A stretch of DNA of 64,000 nucleotides from positions 289,449 through 353,448 of the forward strand of contig NMRA01000323.1 in NCBI GenBank assembly GCA_002633005.1, written 5' to 3'. The DNA is from Phoronis australis. Taxonomy: Eukaryota; Phoronida; Phoronidae. Of this stretch, positions 35,100 to 49,857 are shown one piece after another (position 1 is the stretch's first letter; every line of letters begins with the position of its first letter). The position numbers and the translations under genes were made by a program. The notes beneath the pieces were generated by a model. It made no database searches. It was not told where the DNA came from and saw only the letters and a list, made by a program, of their open reading frames with translations.

Positions 35100-38000
35100 T
35101 TACTTCTTTGACTTCTCTGCCTGAAAATAATAGAATGCAACAAAATTGACACAAATTATCAATAAAGAAACGTATATGAAACAATGGCACAGACAAATTG
35201 TCTTAATCGATCACCGAACAGTGTCCAATGACCACTCATTGACAATTACAATACATAATCAGATTTCAGTGTATACGATGGAATCCTTTAACGAAAACTT
35301 TAGACATGGCTAGGTTAGATGTAGATAAATGTACCTTAACATCACATTTTGGTAGGCGTGTTTCTATGCCTCACCAATATTTGGAGGGATTTGACAACAG
35401 CTATGCCCTCAAGTGGCATTTCATTAATTTTTTATGGTTGTAATCCACAATCAATCCTCTAATTAAACAGATGATCAATTTTGGCAAAAACAAGATTATG
35501 CACTTATGATTGACCATCGATTTTTTATATCATTGAGAATCAGCCAATCACATGGCGTCAAAAGACCTGTCCAATAGGTTCACAGACCAGACAACCCTAA
35601 GTAGGTTAAGTACCTTGAGTAACTTGGGCAGTTCGCACAGTGCCTCCTGGAACTGCTCGACCAACGGTGCAAGGTCCCGTTCCCGCACCGTCAGTTCACT
35701 GACCTTGTCCTTTCCAGCAGACTTCATCATGTCTTTGAAAAAACGAATCTGAAAAAAACAGAGAATCACATAATACAGAACAATTTAAAATCATAACTAG
35801 AATTTACTATAAAATAATTTACCCTAAGGCGCAAAGCAGCCTGGCTTCTACTGAGTATTGACCACTAATAACGAATGTGCAAATCTCAATGCGCATGCCC
35901 CACATCAGTTCCTCACTATTGCATTCTGGGATAGCATGTATGCCTAGCAACAGCGTGAGAGTTTCTATACGGAACAGAATATTGCAGCTGATTATGAGTA
36001 AAATGACACCCGGGCTCGGTCTCCAATCTCCGTACTCAGACTCATGCTCAAACTCACACTCCATACTCAACTCGAGTACAGACTCAGCTTTGGTGTATTC
36101 AATGTCATACTCGAAAAATCTGTACTCGAAAATTCGAGCACGTACTCGAAGTGGAGTGTATTTCGTCTATATTTCGAGTATATATCTCCAAATTTCAAGT
36201 TTGGTTTGGCAGTGTGCTCGAAATTGTACTCGAAAATAAATACGGCGGATGTGAGATACTGACAAATTATTCCATGAGCAAAGAAGAAAATATCGAAAAA
36301 CCACAGAGAGAAACAGCAAATCTTTGGAAAATTTAAGTCTTCATAACATATTTCAGAGCTCGAGACAATTGTTTTCATTTTAAATCTTCTTCATCTTAAC
36401 TCGCCATATCACCGCACTTCATTGCCGCCAATTTTTAAAGTCCTTCAATTCCTGGCAACTGGCGAATACTAATCCCATGTCAATGAGTCATTACAAGGGT
36501 CAAAAGCAGCTGTGGGGTGGGGATTGCCGTGACTGAATTGTGTGTGCAACGGTTTGTAGGGTTTCCTAAAGACGACGAAATTTAAAAAAACAATTTGCTT
36601 CCCTGTCAGATTTCACATCATAGTTTAGTCACCGATAATTCCTCAATCCCCGAATGATATTCCAGATTTTGTTTGCCGATTTATGAGTAGTCGTCTCGTG
36701 CCGTTCACTGATGAACTCTGAATGCCTGTACATATAGTGTTTTTAACTCACGCGCCAAATGTCAGCTAACTTGATACATCCTGGTAAAACGCAAAGATAC
36801 AGTATCAAAGCTTTGACATCAGCGTAGGCCTACACGGCAATGGGTTCTATGCAAGAGAGAACAGGGGTTGGCCGGTAACCAAACAACTGTGGCCCAAAAA
36901 TGTCAACTGGAGTTTCGGGCTGATGTGGACAACCGGTTTACTAGAGAAGAACACCAACACTAGCAATTGATTGAGATTCAACCTCCCGTCAAAGATTGTG
37001 CAATTCGAACTCTCCCTTAAAAACGTTGGTTGCAGGCCCGTGATATGGTACAAGACTCCCCTGCCGGGGTCACCGGCTCACTGGCTGCATGAATGAAAAA
37101 GAAAATTTCAACTCCATTAATTGTTGGTGTGACCATGCCAATTTTTGGAGTAAATGAGTCAAGTGTAGGGGGAATGCCCCTTGACTAAATCAGACACTGA
37201 GATTTTGGATGCTTCGCTCTGGCCAACTGACTTTCTTTGATAAGCTGTTTCAAATTTCTTGAGACATTTTCCGTCGGGAGATAAGGAACTCAAGAAGTAA
37301 AGCTTAATAATTTGCAAATGTATCAAGAAATGGTAGAACATTGTATTGAAACTGAAAAAATGAATAACAGTTACAGCAGCATTCCACATTATACTCTTGT
37401 AACTGTAGCGAGAGCCGACGATAACATAGATGCTAGGGTAGTCGATGCAAATATAGGGAGCGCTGAATCAGCGCAACTTTGTGTGGTTTTGCATTTCACA
37501 TCATAGCAACTCGAGTACAATTCTCAGATTTGAGTACGTTTGGAGTCTACTCGAAATGCGAAATACGCATTTTTGAGTACGACTCTAGTGAGCACGATTT
37601 TGAGTATGAAATCTCGAGTATGAGTATCAGTCTGAGTACGGAGATTGCAGATTGGGTCCCGGTTGAACACAGTCACAGTCAACGGAGGTGGGGTGCGGCA
37701 ATTCATTTCTTTATGATAAAATACAGTTGCATGCTTCCTGCACTAGTTATTTGTTTAATATTAATTTTTTTGATAAGAATTCAAATAAAAAAACTTTATT
37801 GACCTCTTGTGTGCTAAACATTCGGTACAACAACACCCGGTAACACTGTACACAATCGGTTGTCAAGCGATAGAGGTATTCATTTCCCATAATGCAACTG
37901 TGGCGGCAAATTCAAATATGGCGTATTTGCATATTCGCAATTGGTCCCTCAGAAGATTCCGTCGCCCTCTGCTGGTGCTCACAGACAACAACTGCAAGTT

Positions 38001-41000
38001 CCTAGACCATGAGTCGGACAACTTAAATCTGACCCCTCCATGAGGGGTTCTTCACCTGAATGTCCACCGTATAAATAGACACAGATCTGAGTCTTCGATC
38101 TTGCAGATAAGACAGTCTTCCAATAAGAAAACATTACCCAATAACTATCCAAGAATATGCAGACCATGTGTTGCTGTTACATAACTTCTATAAAAAGTTC
38201 CTCGAATCTAGACACTAGTGGGGTGCTCCGTGAGTGCACAAAGCAAAAAACAGAAAGGTCAATCTGTCGTGATAGTGGATGGGCTCTCTCATAGGTAGTG
38301 GTTGGTTCGGATATGTCGCTTGCTCAGGTGGGATTTTTTTCCTCTCCAGTGTTGCCCCAGCTGGAAATTTTTCCCTGTGTGGATATTGTACCTTCTCAAG
38401 TACCATCTGGGCTGGCACCCCGGGCTTGGTAACTGATCACGCAAAATGACTGTGACGCCATCTATAAAATGACTTTAGGACTACAGACTGGTTATGATAT
38501 TATTGCGGATTTGAGTAGGCTAGTCTATCAAGAGTGAAAAAGCAAAAACAAACATCCGATTCGTTAAACACAGGGCTTGGAATAACCAATGACAAAAAAG
38601 TGGAAAACATGCCAGGTCATGTATCATTCCACAAATAAATAGGCTTATGTGACAGAAATATTTTTTGTGTAGTTAAAACTGAAATTAACGTTTTTGCACA
38701 AAAAGTCAAAATATTGATGAAAAAAGAGGAAACTGGAATTCAAATAAGAGGAAATCCAAACCAAAAAAGAGGAAATCCTCTTAAAAGAGGAAAATTCTAA
38801 GCCATGTAAGCAATTCACGGTTTGTTCAGGAGTTTTGACCGTTGCAAGCAGGTGACCTGGTCACTCAGCACAGGCTATCCCAACAAAACTGCATCATGTA
38901 TTTCAAACTGGTTACGTGCCACGCTACATACCTCCTTCTTTTCCAGCAACGTCACTGCAGTTCCAACACGCCCCGCCCTTGCCGTCCTGCCCACACGGTG
39001 GATGTAGGTCTTAATGTAGGGGGCGTGGTCATAAGAGATCACGTACTTTACGTTGTCGATATCCATTCCCCGTGCCATGGCATCAGAACACACAATGCTG
39101 TATTACAAAATAATACCTTTAAATAATAATTTAATAATACTTTATCACCAAGTCCCGCAATTATTCAAATCCATTACAACTTCAAGGAAAAGCCATTTTA
39201 GGTCACCAAAAAGTTTGCAAGAATTTTTTTTTCTCCTCAGGTATATTTTTAAAAAAAATTTCTTGTCATTTTTATTTTTACTTGCCAAATGAAGTGAAAA
39301 GTTTTAATGGTTACATTATGTGATTACGTGTATGATTCTGAGAAACTTGTAACGTTGCCTGTAATCATAGGAGAGGTGTGTGTACAAATTGCATTTGACC
39401 TTCCAAGTGATACTGGATTATTTTTAAGTCATTAAACATGCACCAAATCTTTACAAGCATCATACTATAACACCTGGGCCCGGTCTCCAATCTCCGTACT
39501 CAGACTCGAATCATGCTCAAACTCACACTTCATACTCAACTCGAGTTCAGACTCAGCTTTGGTGTATTCAATGTCATACTCGAAAAATCTGTACTCGAAA
39601 TTTCGAGCACGTACTCAGTTTTCGAGTGTACTTGAACTGAAGTGTATCTCATCTATATTTCGATTTTGAGTAAAAATTCGGAGTTTATACTCAAATTTCA
39701 AGTTTGATATGGCAGTGTGCTTGAAATCGTACTCGAAAATAAATACGAGCCAGAGAACAAAATATCGAAAGGGAACCAAGAAACACATCAAATCTAAAAA
39801 AATAAGTCCTCTTACCGTATATCAGCACTTCAATTTCAGTTCAGAGATAATAGTTTTCATCTTAAATCTTCTTATTCTTCACCTTATTAACCCGCCGTAT
39901 CACTGTATGTTATGGCCGCCATTCTACCTCTACAATTCCTGGCAACAGGCGCATTGTAATCCCTTGTCGGCGAGTCATAATAAGCGTCGAAAGCAGTCGT
40001 GTGAGAAGTTTGTGCTGCCCTTATTTCGGTATGTGTGCCTACGTTTTGTAGGGTTTCCAAAAGACGAGGAGGGGATGGAAGTTAAAAACAGTACGCTTCC
40101 CTGTCAGGTGCATTTCTCATCATAACTTAGTCATCTATAATTCCTCAATCCCCAAATGGAATTCCAGATTTTGTTTGCCGATTTCTACGTAGACGTCTCG
40201 TCCCGTTCACTGCCACTGGTGAACTCTGAATGCCTGCACAAGTATTGTTTTTTAACTCACGTGCCAAATGTCAACTCACTTGATACATCCCGGTAAAATA
40301 CAAAGATACAGTATCAAAGTTTGACATCAGGGTAGGCCTACACAGCAATGGGTTTTATGTCAAGACTAAATTAGCAACAGAGATGTGATGTGATAAGCTG
40401 TTACATATTTCTTAAGACATTTTCGGGACTGGGTGAGGAACTCAAGAAGTAAAGCTTAATAATTGCCAAATGTATCAAAGAAATGGCATAAGAATATTTA
40501 TTGAAACTAAAAAATGAATAACAGTTACAGAACAGTCAGAATTCCACGTTATAGACATACTCTTGTAGTTGTAGCGACAGCAGACGATCTTGGGGTGGTC
40601 TATTCCAATAGGGAGCGATGAAAAAGCGCGGCTTTGCGTGATTTTGCAATTCACATCATAAAGAGTTCCATAGCAAATCGAGTATGAGTGTCAGATTTGA
40701 GTACGTTTGGAGTCTACTCGAAATACGACATTAGATACGCTTTTTGAGTACGACTCCAGTGAGCACGATTTTGAGTATGAAATCTCGAGTATGAGTATGA
40801 GTCTGAGTACGGAGATTGGAGACCGGGCCCAGGTTGCATGCAAAAGAAAATTAGCAAATCAAAATTGTGTTATTTAAGAAAATCTATTGACAGAAATAAA
40901 CTTCAAGGAGTCACTTCGACAAGTTCTAAGTCACCAGTTACTTTCAGCATTCTACACAGAAACAGAAACCAGGGCTGCATTCCTTGGACACGAGAGTGTC

Positions 41001-44000
41001 ACAAGAAAAGCTAGACAGTGTGATTATGCGATTTGCTTCTATTGCACGGTGGTACGAAAACTTTTGCATGTTTTTACGAGTTTATTGTGTCAATGGAACA
41101 CAGTCCTGGAGAGTACAAAATTAATTTTGCAAAACAGGATTACCTGATCTTATTTGAACAAAGTGTCTGTTGGCTGAAATAATTTCAATAAGTTGATTCT
41201 AGTTTTATAGAATCGCGTACCAACAGCGAACGCTCCAAATGTTCCCAAAAGCTGTTATCAAACTTGCTGCACAATTTGAACTTACACATCTATTTTGCCA
41301 CTGGCAAACTGTTTAAGAATCCTGCCACGTGCCATGGCGTGTAATCCTGAGGAGAATTCCCTCACTTCCAAACCTCCGAACACCTTGAGCAGGAGGAACA
41401 ACCTGCCAACAATGCAAACAAAATGAAAACTGGCCAACAATTGTTACTTTCATCTTGTTCATGCGTCGCTGTATATGAACTTTAATGCGTCTTAGAATTG
41501 CTACATAAGGCTGTAAAGTCATTCACAGGGCCTTCCCTAAATCAACTTTGTTATGTTGTTATTTGCTGATGCAGTCAAAGATATTACAAAAAGCATTATT
41601 CAGATAAAACACTTCCTCACTGCAAATTGGATCCTCTGGTATTTCCCCACACTAAGGGTTAGTCATGCTGACCAATATTGCAGACCATGTAGTGTTTCAA
41701 AACTTGTTAACTTCAGAGGGTAGGTAAACGCTACTGGGTATTATTTTGGTTCGAAGAGTACAGCGATCAAATCATCATTATTTGATAACATGATGAAACT
41801 GGGTTAAATGACAGTCAATATGTCCTTTTAAACATACATGCAAAGTGTGTTCAGCCAATCAGAAGCGAGGTATACCTGTGCGTGGCTTCCACAGACTTTG
41901 TAAAACACAGAACGTTGCGAAACTTGAGTTGGTGTAAGAAGTAGAGTACAGTAAGTGGCTTCTCACTGGACGAGCACTCGACGAAAAACTCCTGAAATCC
42001 AGGTCGTTAAAACTAGGTCAGAGTTGACATTTGAACGCAGTTCTGCGACAATGACGCAATTTCACTTTGACGAGGGCAGAAAAGAAAGTACATTTGTGCA
42101 GTAGAAGCTTTTCCCAGAGCAATTAATTGTTAGAAAACAAGATTTACACCACTTCCATATTCGTAAAACGCACTAAAGCTGTTATCATTATTTTGCAAAA
42201 ACAAATATTTTGAAGCAACCCATGCATTCGTTTTCTATTGATGCAGGTCTCCACATATTCGTTAGTGCAAATAATTCAGTCCTCGTGCCAAAGATATATT
42301 TTCGATGTGTAAATCAGATTTTTTACCATAGATAACGCGATTTTATTGTTTCCAGCACAAGATGACAAGGTTTGCACACGTGATTCACTGGTTCACCCAG
42401 AAAACTCGATGCTTGTTGGAACCCTTGTGTATGAAAAAAGAACTGACAACACATGGTGCAATGTCAACACCATAAATGCAGCGAACCACATAAAAACCTT
42501 AAAACTAAAGCTGCCACAAGGAAGGGAAACAGTAAGTCACAGCATTACATAAAGTGCCCGTGCCAAGACAAAATTCATTAGAGCCAATACTACAAAAATC
42601 GAAAATTCAACAATTTTTAAATACGCAAAGCCGTAAATAAATTAATACAAAATTTCCGCAGAAAGGCATATTGACCAGCAGGAGTCGCTTTGAGTCGCAA
42701 ATCCACCAAATGGTGTCACTACTGTCACCTTCACAGCATGTTTTCCTGAACTAGCCGGAACTGCATCACCAATAGACCAGTTCACGCGGTCACTTCTTTT
42801 TAATTTTATGAAGTTTGATGAAACAACGAAACCAATCTGCAATACTAAAAAACTAATTGAAGTTGACTTAAGGTGAAGCTGTGCTGAATCTGATAAGTCT
42901 GAAAATTGGCTGCTACAGCCTTCTTTCAAGTAATGGAGGATTGAAGAACTTTCATGGGGCACGGGAGACAAAGATCCCGCACTAGGCACTAAGACAAACA
43001 GACAATGATGGCAGATTGTACATGCACGTGTGGCTGCACAAAATATCAAAAAAAAAAAAAATGTAAACCATCTTTTAACTTACAGTCAAGCCTTTTGGAG
43101 TTGTGTATTTGCCAACAAATTCACCTTCAGTAGAAATAGGGATTTTCTCATCTATAGCCACTGCAATTGAACAAATGGATGTATGGTAATGCTTTGTTTA
43201 TTTAGAACATACCATAGCCAACATGTGAAATTTTATTTTGTTAAATTTCTCCACGACAGTTAGATTAAGAACACATGTAATGAGGACAAAATTTTCAAAT
43301 TCTTAGAAAACTGTCCTAGAACTATAGTACGTGATAAGTCCCAAGTCATGCAGAGTTTAACGAGCCGTACCCACCTTGGCCTGAACCTGCTCCCATGCTG
43401 TGCTGTTCAGACACGACAGACGTGAACAGTTTGGGTTGGAACAGATTCAGCTGGTCCAACTTCTCTGGGTTCTGAGACAGTGTGGCGGAGAAAAGCAGCT
43501 TCTGTAGCTTTATGTGAGACAATAAAAATATAACAAATATCAATAGTGATAGTAGCAATCATAACAATAATACTGGTACTGATAATAATGACATTAACAA
43601 CGAAATTACTGTACTGACTAGGTAACCAGTTCAAGTAACAAACTCAATAAATAATTATCAGTTTTAATACTCAAATAATAAAAATGCTGAATAAGATACA
43701 TTTAGTGATATCAACACACTTTAATGAAAAATTCCTGTTTCGCAATTTTTTAAACGTTATATTGACTGCAACAAGAAAAACCTACCGGCATATGCATCTT
43801 GGAAACACTGAAAAGCAAAAAACGCCAAAATGTTAATAAACACAGAGCACAACAGTCATAATAACAATACTTATTAAAAGTGCAGCAACACCAGGGCACT
43901 TTATACCCTCCCTGTGGCTGTCAGAGCCCTTGGAGGTGCAACAAAAAATTCTAAGTTGAAGATGACATTGCAGCATTTTCGACCTTCACAGGATTCAGAG

Positions 44001-47000
44001 CCTCAAGGGTGGTTGAGACGCATAAACAATTATACCTCCAACTAGCAATAAACTAAATACAAGAGCAGGCTATCTTCCACTTACCTTGTAACGTGGAGGG
44101 CCCTAATGTGTGGTTGACACGCAAACACATAACCCTCAACTAGCAACAAAATGAAGACAATTATAGCACGGCATCTTTCACATACCTGGCAACATTGAGG
44201 GCCCCAGGGGGTTGTCGACATGCAAACACAGCATTTTCGACCTGAGTCAACCAGTCCTGTTTGATTTCGTCCATCATACGATCAGCTTCATCAATGACCT
44301 AGTAGAGGAAAAGAGCATTAACGTAACATGAACATTCGAACTGACGATAACGAGACAACAGCAATTCCACTCAATCTATTTCAAAGCCAAAACACGATAA
44401 TGAATACGATTATAATATGATTACAAAATGCAAAAGTGGTCATAGAACACATTCAAAGGTGGATCACCCTGAAACACACCGTACAGCACTGATTATGACA
44501 ATGCGACTGGAAAGTGGCATGTAAATTCCAAGTATCACGATAAGATCTCACCAATTTAGAACACCGCAAACAAATGAAGTAGTATTTTCTGTCAATAAGT
44601 ACCAGAATGATGCTTTGTCTTATCCAAGTTATGTTACCATAGCTACCTACAGAATATATTTTGAAAAATTGTGGGTATTCACAACAGCATTAGAAGCGTT
44701 TGAAAATGAAAAATGACGTACACTGGAAACTTTTCTTGGAACGTAATTTAACATAAAAGAGTTTTAAAAGATCTCATATCAACCATTCCCATGAATTGAT
44801 GTGACTGGTATGATATGATATAAATGGCTGAAAAAACAATATTTACTGTGGATACAGTTTTTCACACAAGGACTATCATCAATCATGATATTTTAACTTA
44901 TGACGATTTCTAATGACTGAGCAATCAATGATAAATGATCAAATTTTACAAGAGGCTTTCCATGGATGGTGATCATTTAACATCAGTCTGATCATCATTT
45001 ATCATTAGCCTGATGAGAATTCATATCAGCCAAAATGCAAGTGGGACTGACTGTTTAGCAGTAACCTTCGATGCCAATACACTACCAGAAAGCGGAGTTG
45101 CTGAAGTGAAAACCCGGTTGTCATGGTAATGTGATCCACAAGCCTGCCAGGAGTGGCCACTATGATGTCGGCTGTACTATGGTAACCACGAACTCTGGAA
45201 GATAATTAATGATTATGAATGGATGACTACACTGACAGTGAAGAGATGGAGATGTAGGTAGTTCAACCAAGCTTTTGAAAGCTTGTTGATAGAGTTCAAC
45301 CTTTACAAATACCCAATTATTAGGAAAGGTTGCACACAGTTGCGTTGGTGAGGTAGATTTCACGTTAATTTAAATTTACTTAATTTTAAAACATTTTTAG
45401 AGGGGAATGGAATTGATATTCTGCCCCAAAATTGAGGCATCGATAGCCTTGAGTTAGGAGTACAATGTACCGAATGAATACAATTCAATGCAGCAGGTAA
45501 CACTAGTGAAACTCACACAAGTCAGATGTAACCGCACTGAGACACTTCACCAGCGAATGAAGAAATTCTACTTACCTGAAGACCCAAGCGCACAAACTAG
45601 AACAACCCTACAACAAAACATTAAGCGAAAATCCAACATATGAATGACCAATTTATGGGTGCTTAACAAAACCATGCATACCCTTTTCGCAAGAGTGACT
45701 TTTGTTCAAGAGACAGCGTCTTCTGACCCGTGATCAGTGCCACCTTCAAGGATGTTCCATTACAGTAGGTCCTGAAAACGTTGTAGACTTGACAGGCTAG
45801 ATCACGCACAGGAAGAACCACAAGGGCCCGGACACCAAACACAACTCGTCCCTGCAGCGCCTGAGGTAAAAACAACACTCAGCTAAGAGCACAATACAGG
45901 ATAAAACATTCAAAACAGAAAAATGTTTTAATAACAGACTGTTGAATTTTACGGGAGTCACTGATGAAAATTTAATGACATTTTGCATGAACTATACATT
46001 CAAAGAAAATATTTAAGTATTTTGCAAGGTTTTCCATATAGATAAAAGCATGAAAGTTTTGAGACATCCAGATGAGGTAACAAACTACAGGGAAATTGAG
46101 TCAAATACTGGAACTTTCTTACTTGATATGGTGACGTTGCGTCCGTCTCTTGTTGACTTCTGCTTGGCTAATAGTGTTTTTATCGTTCTGGCCAATAGGT
46201 GGTGTTTTAACCAGACGAAACGGCATCGAGGTCACTCACACTTGGGGGATAGTGTCCTGACCTCGATGCCGCGTTGTCTGGTTAAAATGCCACCTATTGG
46301 CCATAACGATAATAACACCACTAGCCAAGTTGAAGTCTATGAGATGGATGCAATGTCGCTAACTCAAGTAACCAAATTCCAGTATTTACTGTGTTTTCCA
46401 TGTGAAATGAGAACCATGGTTCCCTTTTTTCTTCATTTGTTAAAATTCTTCAGAGTTCCAATTAGTGACCTTCCAACCCAACACAACAAACGACGTACAG
46501 CAAAATTACCCTCCTAAAGCTCAAGATCAACAGGTGACTTATATAGTAGACAAGTCCAGTGTCAGGAGGATGGCCATGATTGTACCTGTATAATGGGAAG
46601 GACAAAGGCCAACGTCTTCCCACTTCCCGTGGGAGCTGAACAACAGATGTCGCTAGGTCTGTATCCCGCACGCCCTGTTAAGACACCTGTCATAACGAAG
46701 TTCATCAACACAGGGATCAGGTGGCGCTGAACTGAAAAAAGAACAGTCTGTGCAAAGAAGCAGAGGAAATTTGCAAAAAAGTAGTCCACCCTGACGCCAC
46801 ATTGAAAAGGGATACTCTTGGCGAGAAAAACAATTTGACAGTAGCGTGGAAGGGAACCCGATAATTCTGCAATTCGCAGCCGAAAGCTGTTACCTCTGAC
46901 CCAAATTCCAGGCATTACATACCAGAGTATTGGGCATTTGTAACAAGATAAAAAACAACAGATTTTGTTGCCTTATAGCTCTGGTCAAAGTTGATAACTT

Positions 47001-49817
47001 CAAGAAGTCTACCCGATTCAAGAATGATCCCCAAATTAAGTTTTTGGCCTTACATAATGTTCCTTTAATTTCTTAGATTTTTGATTAATAGGCAACATCT
47101 CTATTAGCAACAGGGACCTTTCCTAGAAACAGCAAAAAATATCATTGTGGAAAATATTTAATGTTTCAGAATTACAAGCTAGGCACCTGGGAAGAAGTGT
47201 GTAATTCCATTTTCCTTCAGTGTTCCCTTTAAAACAGATGAAAGGCAGGTCAAGTCATCCACAGGTGTCCGTTTGTCTCGGACATCTGTCTCAATAATTG
47301 TCGGGTGGGACAGCCAGTGAGGTAGGACACGGTCAACCTGGCAAAACAAACACGAAGCATTAATTCGGTAATAATTCTTGTTCACTCTCCACACTGCAGT
47401 TGCTGATTGAAATTCCAAAATCAAAACTATGACACTAATTACTCTAGGACATTGGTCTTGAAATTTTTTCATCATTTCTGCCGCCACGAAAGACACACAG
47501 AGCATTTAGGAGTTTCAAAAAAACCACATGACTTGTCAGCCCTTCCAAAATGCAAACTGCAGGTCATATTACATTTCCAATAGAAATTTGACCTAATGAT
47601 GTCATGGCAAGTCTAGTTTGAAAAAGCTTACTATTTTGCAGTTTAGTAGAAAAGAACTGCAACATTAAACTTACATGAATTCTAGGTGCCCATTGGCTCT
47701 AGCTCTAGATGAGGTTTCTGTCGGATTTACTTTTTTACAACTTCGACAATGCTAAGAATTTTTAAAAATTTGACAAGGTTTTCAAACTGGAAAATAATTT
47801 CTTCCTAAAACCGCTTTGAAGTGATGTATTAAAATCATTTCTGAAATCCATTGGTCTATTTTACTTATGGAAGATTTGGTTGTGTAGTGATTAGAGTACT
47901 AGACTGATAATCTAAAGGTTCGTAGTTCAAGCCCAGCTCCAGCAAAAAGAAAAAAGTGCCATGAGTGTACCAAACACCTGTGCTCGTTCTTCTAAGAATA
48001 CTGTAACACAGAGAAATGACAAAACGGTTATGCCCACGCAAGTAGGCTAAAGGTCAATGTAAATAAAGCAATAGATTTTTGAAATGATGGCAAGGCTCAC
48101 AGAATATGGGATTTCATTTTTCCAAAAATCGTAATTCTCCACAGAGATTGTTGCATTTCCCACAAACACGAATTTTTTTGCACACAACTTCCAAATTCTT
48201 TTTCTTTAACGTATTAGCTACAGAACTGTGTCTGGGATTTTCTTATAAGACCTTTTAGCCCCAAGAGTGCAGCTGCAAAAAATAAGGAATTACATTTTTT
48301 CAAGGACTGTTGCTAGCTGACATGTTTATTTTTGACAGCGGAGATCTCAGACTCAAAAGGCCTTAAAAATCCCAGACGTGCTTTTGCAGCTAATACAATG
48401 AAGACACATGATTTGCAAGTTTCACGAGAAAAAATATTGTGGAAATCCTGGTGAACTGTGCAAATATATATAGATTTTTTATGAAAAATGCAAACATGGT
48501 TATGAACATCTGGGCATTCATACAGAATATGTTTATGTGACTATCAAGGATTTCAAAACTACAGTGTTATCTACAGCACACATCACGAATTTTTGTCTGA
48601 CCGGTCGACTAGGAGTCGACGACCGGCTGTCGAAAGGTCGGCAAATTATCCGACCGGTCGGCTAAATCTTAGATAATTTGAAAGCCGACCCACCAGCTGA
48701 CTCTACAGCCGACCTTAATTGCCGACTGGCCATCAGCCGACCCGCTAGTCGGCTGCTATTTTTAGGCTAGAGTAGCAGTTGCGTAATAGGTTGTCAGGCT
48801 TATACCGCTTTGCGAGCAGATGCCGACATTCGTCTCGGCACAGGGTCAAATACATTAACTTAACTTTACTGTTTCCATTACATGAGTTCACATCGGTTGT
48901 GTTAATTGACAACACTAATTCAAAGGTTGGAAGCAAGCGGTAATATTGAACATTGGATTATGGACAATGCAACAAGTTTTGGATAACAAAACGTTAAAGT
49001 TTTCTTTACATTTGATCTTTTGGCTTGTGACATTAAAAAGTTGCATTAGACTAGCTGCTTTCCAGTCAATACAACGGCATAGTCATTTTGTAAATGCAGC
49101 TATTTTTTACAGTCTTCGCCCACATTTGTTTTTTGTCTGTGTTACGCCAAACTGCATCTTTTTGCATTAAAATTCCACATGGGTCTCTTATCACGCGCCC
49201 ATGATGATGGGATAGTGAATGAGTTGTTGCACAGAAGAGCTCTTACTCTGGAGATTTTGTTTTGACAGTATTAACCCGGCTTACAATAAAGACGCGAAAC
49301 ACACGGAACTTTATGCCCTAATCCCACGAACTTGGAAGGCTCTAACTTCAAAATCATATGGTTACGATTTCCACGAACTTAGACAGTGACATCAAACACG
49401 GAATGACCATTATTGAGGCTAGTACCAATTCTAGCCTTGCGCATTCCGTTTTCATGCATCGGTGACGGTAAAACCTGCTCTAGTTACATGTATCAGTTGG
49501 TAGTTGACGTTGTTCCAAAAACAAATATTTTCTGTCAACAACATATTGACAAATTGTATAAAATAAAACAATTTTGAACGGGAAGATGCAAATACGTGGT
49601 GAAGAGGTTTTGTCTCTACGTGGCATTTGTGCGTGAATCTTTGGTAAAGCGAATGCAATGTCGAAAAAAATGAAAGAAAATACACCAAGGTACACGTTTT
49701 GTGAAGCAATGGGTCTGGTGATGTTTATAGCGCATGATCTGGCCACCTTAGGTAGTAAGTGACGCTGAATGATATCTGGCAACTATGGCTCCAAAATAAA
49801 AATATCATGCCTGTATT

Positions 49818-49857
<40 letters not shown>

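Noticed and set aside
42642-43049. 135-residue minus-strand frame inside a DDX51 intron
   Set aside because: It does not match the DDX51 sequence expected between exons 10 and 11, which is fully supplied by 41876-41991, and shows no domain.
47878-47945. Functional tRNA gene
   Set aside because: Boxes A and B are visible but the acceptor stem does not pair, so it is SINE-derived or a pseudogene.
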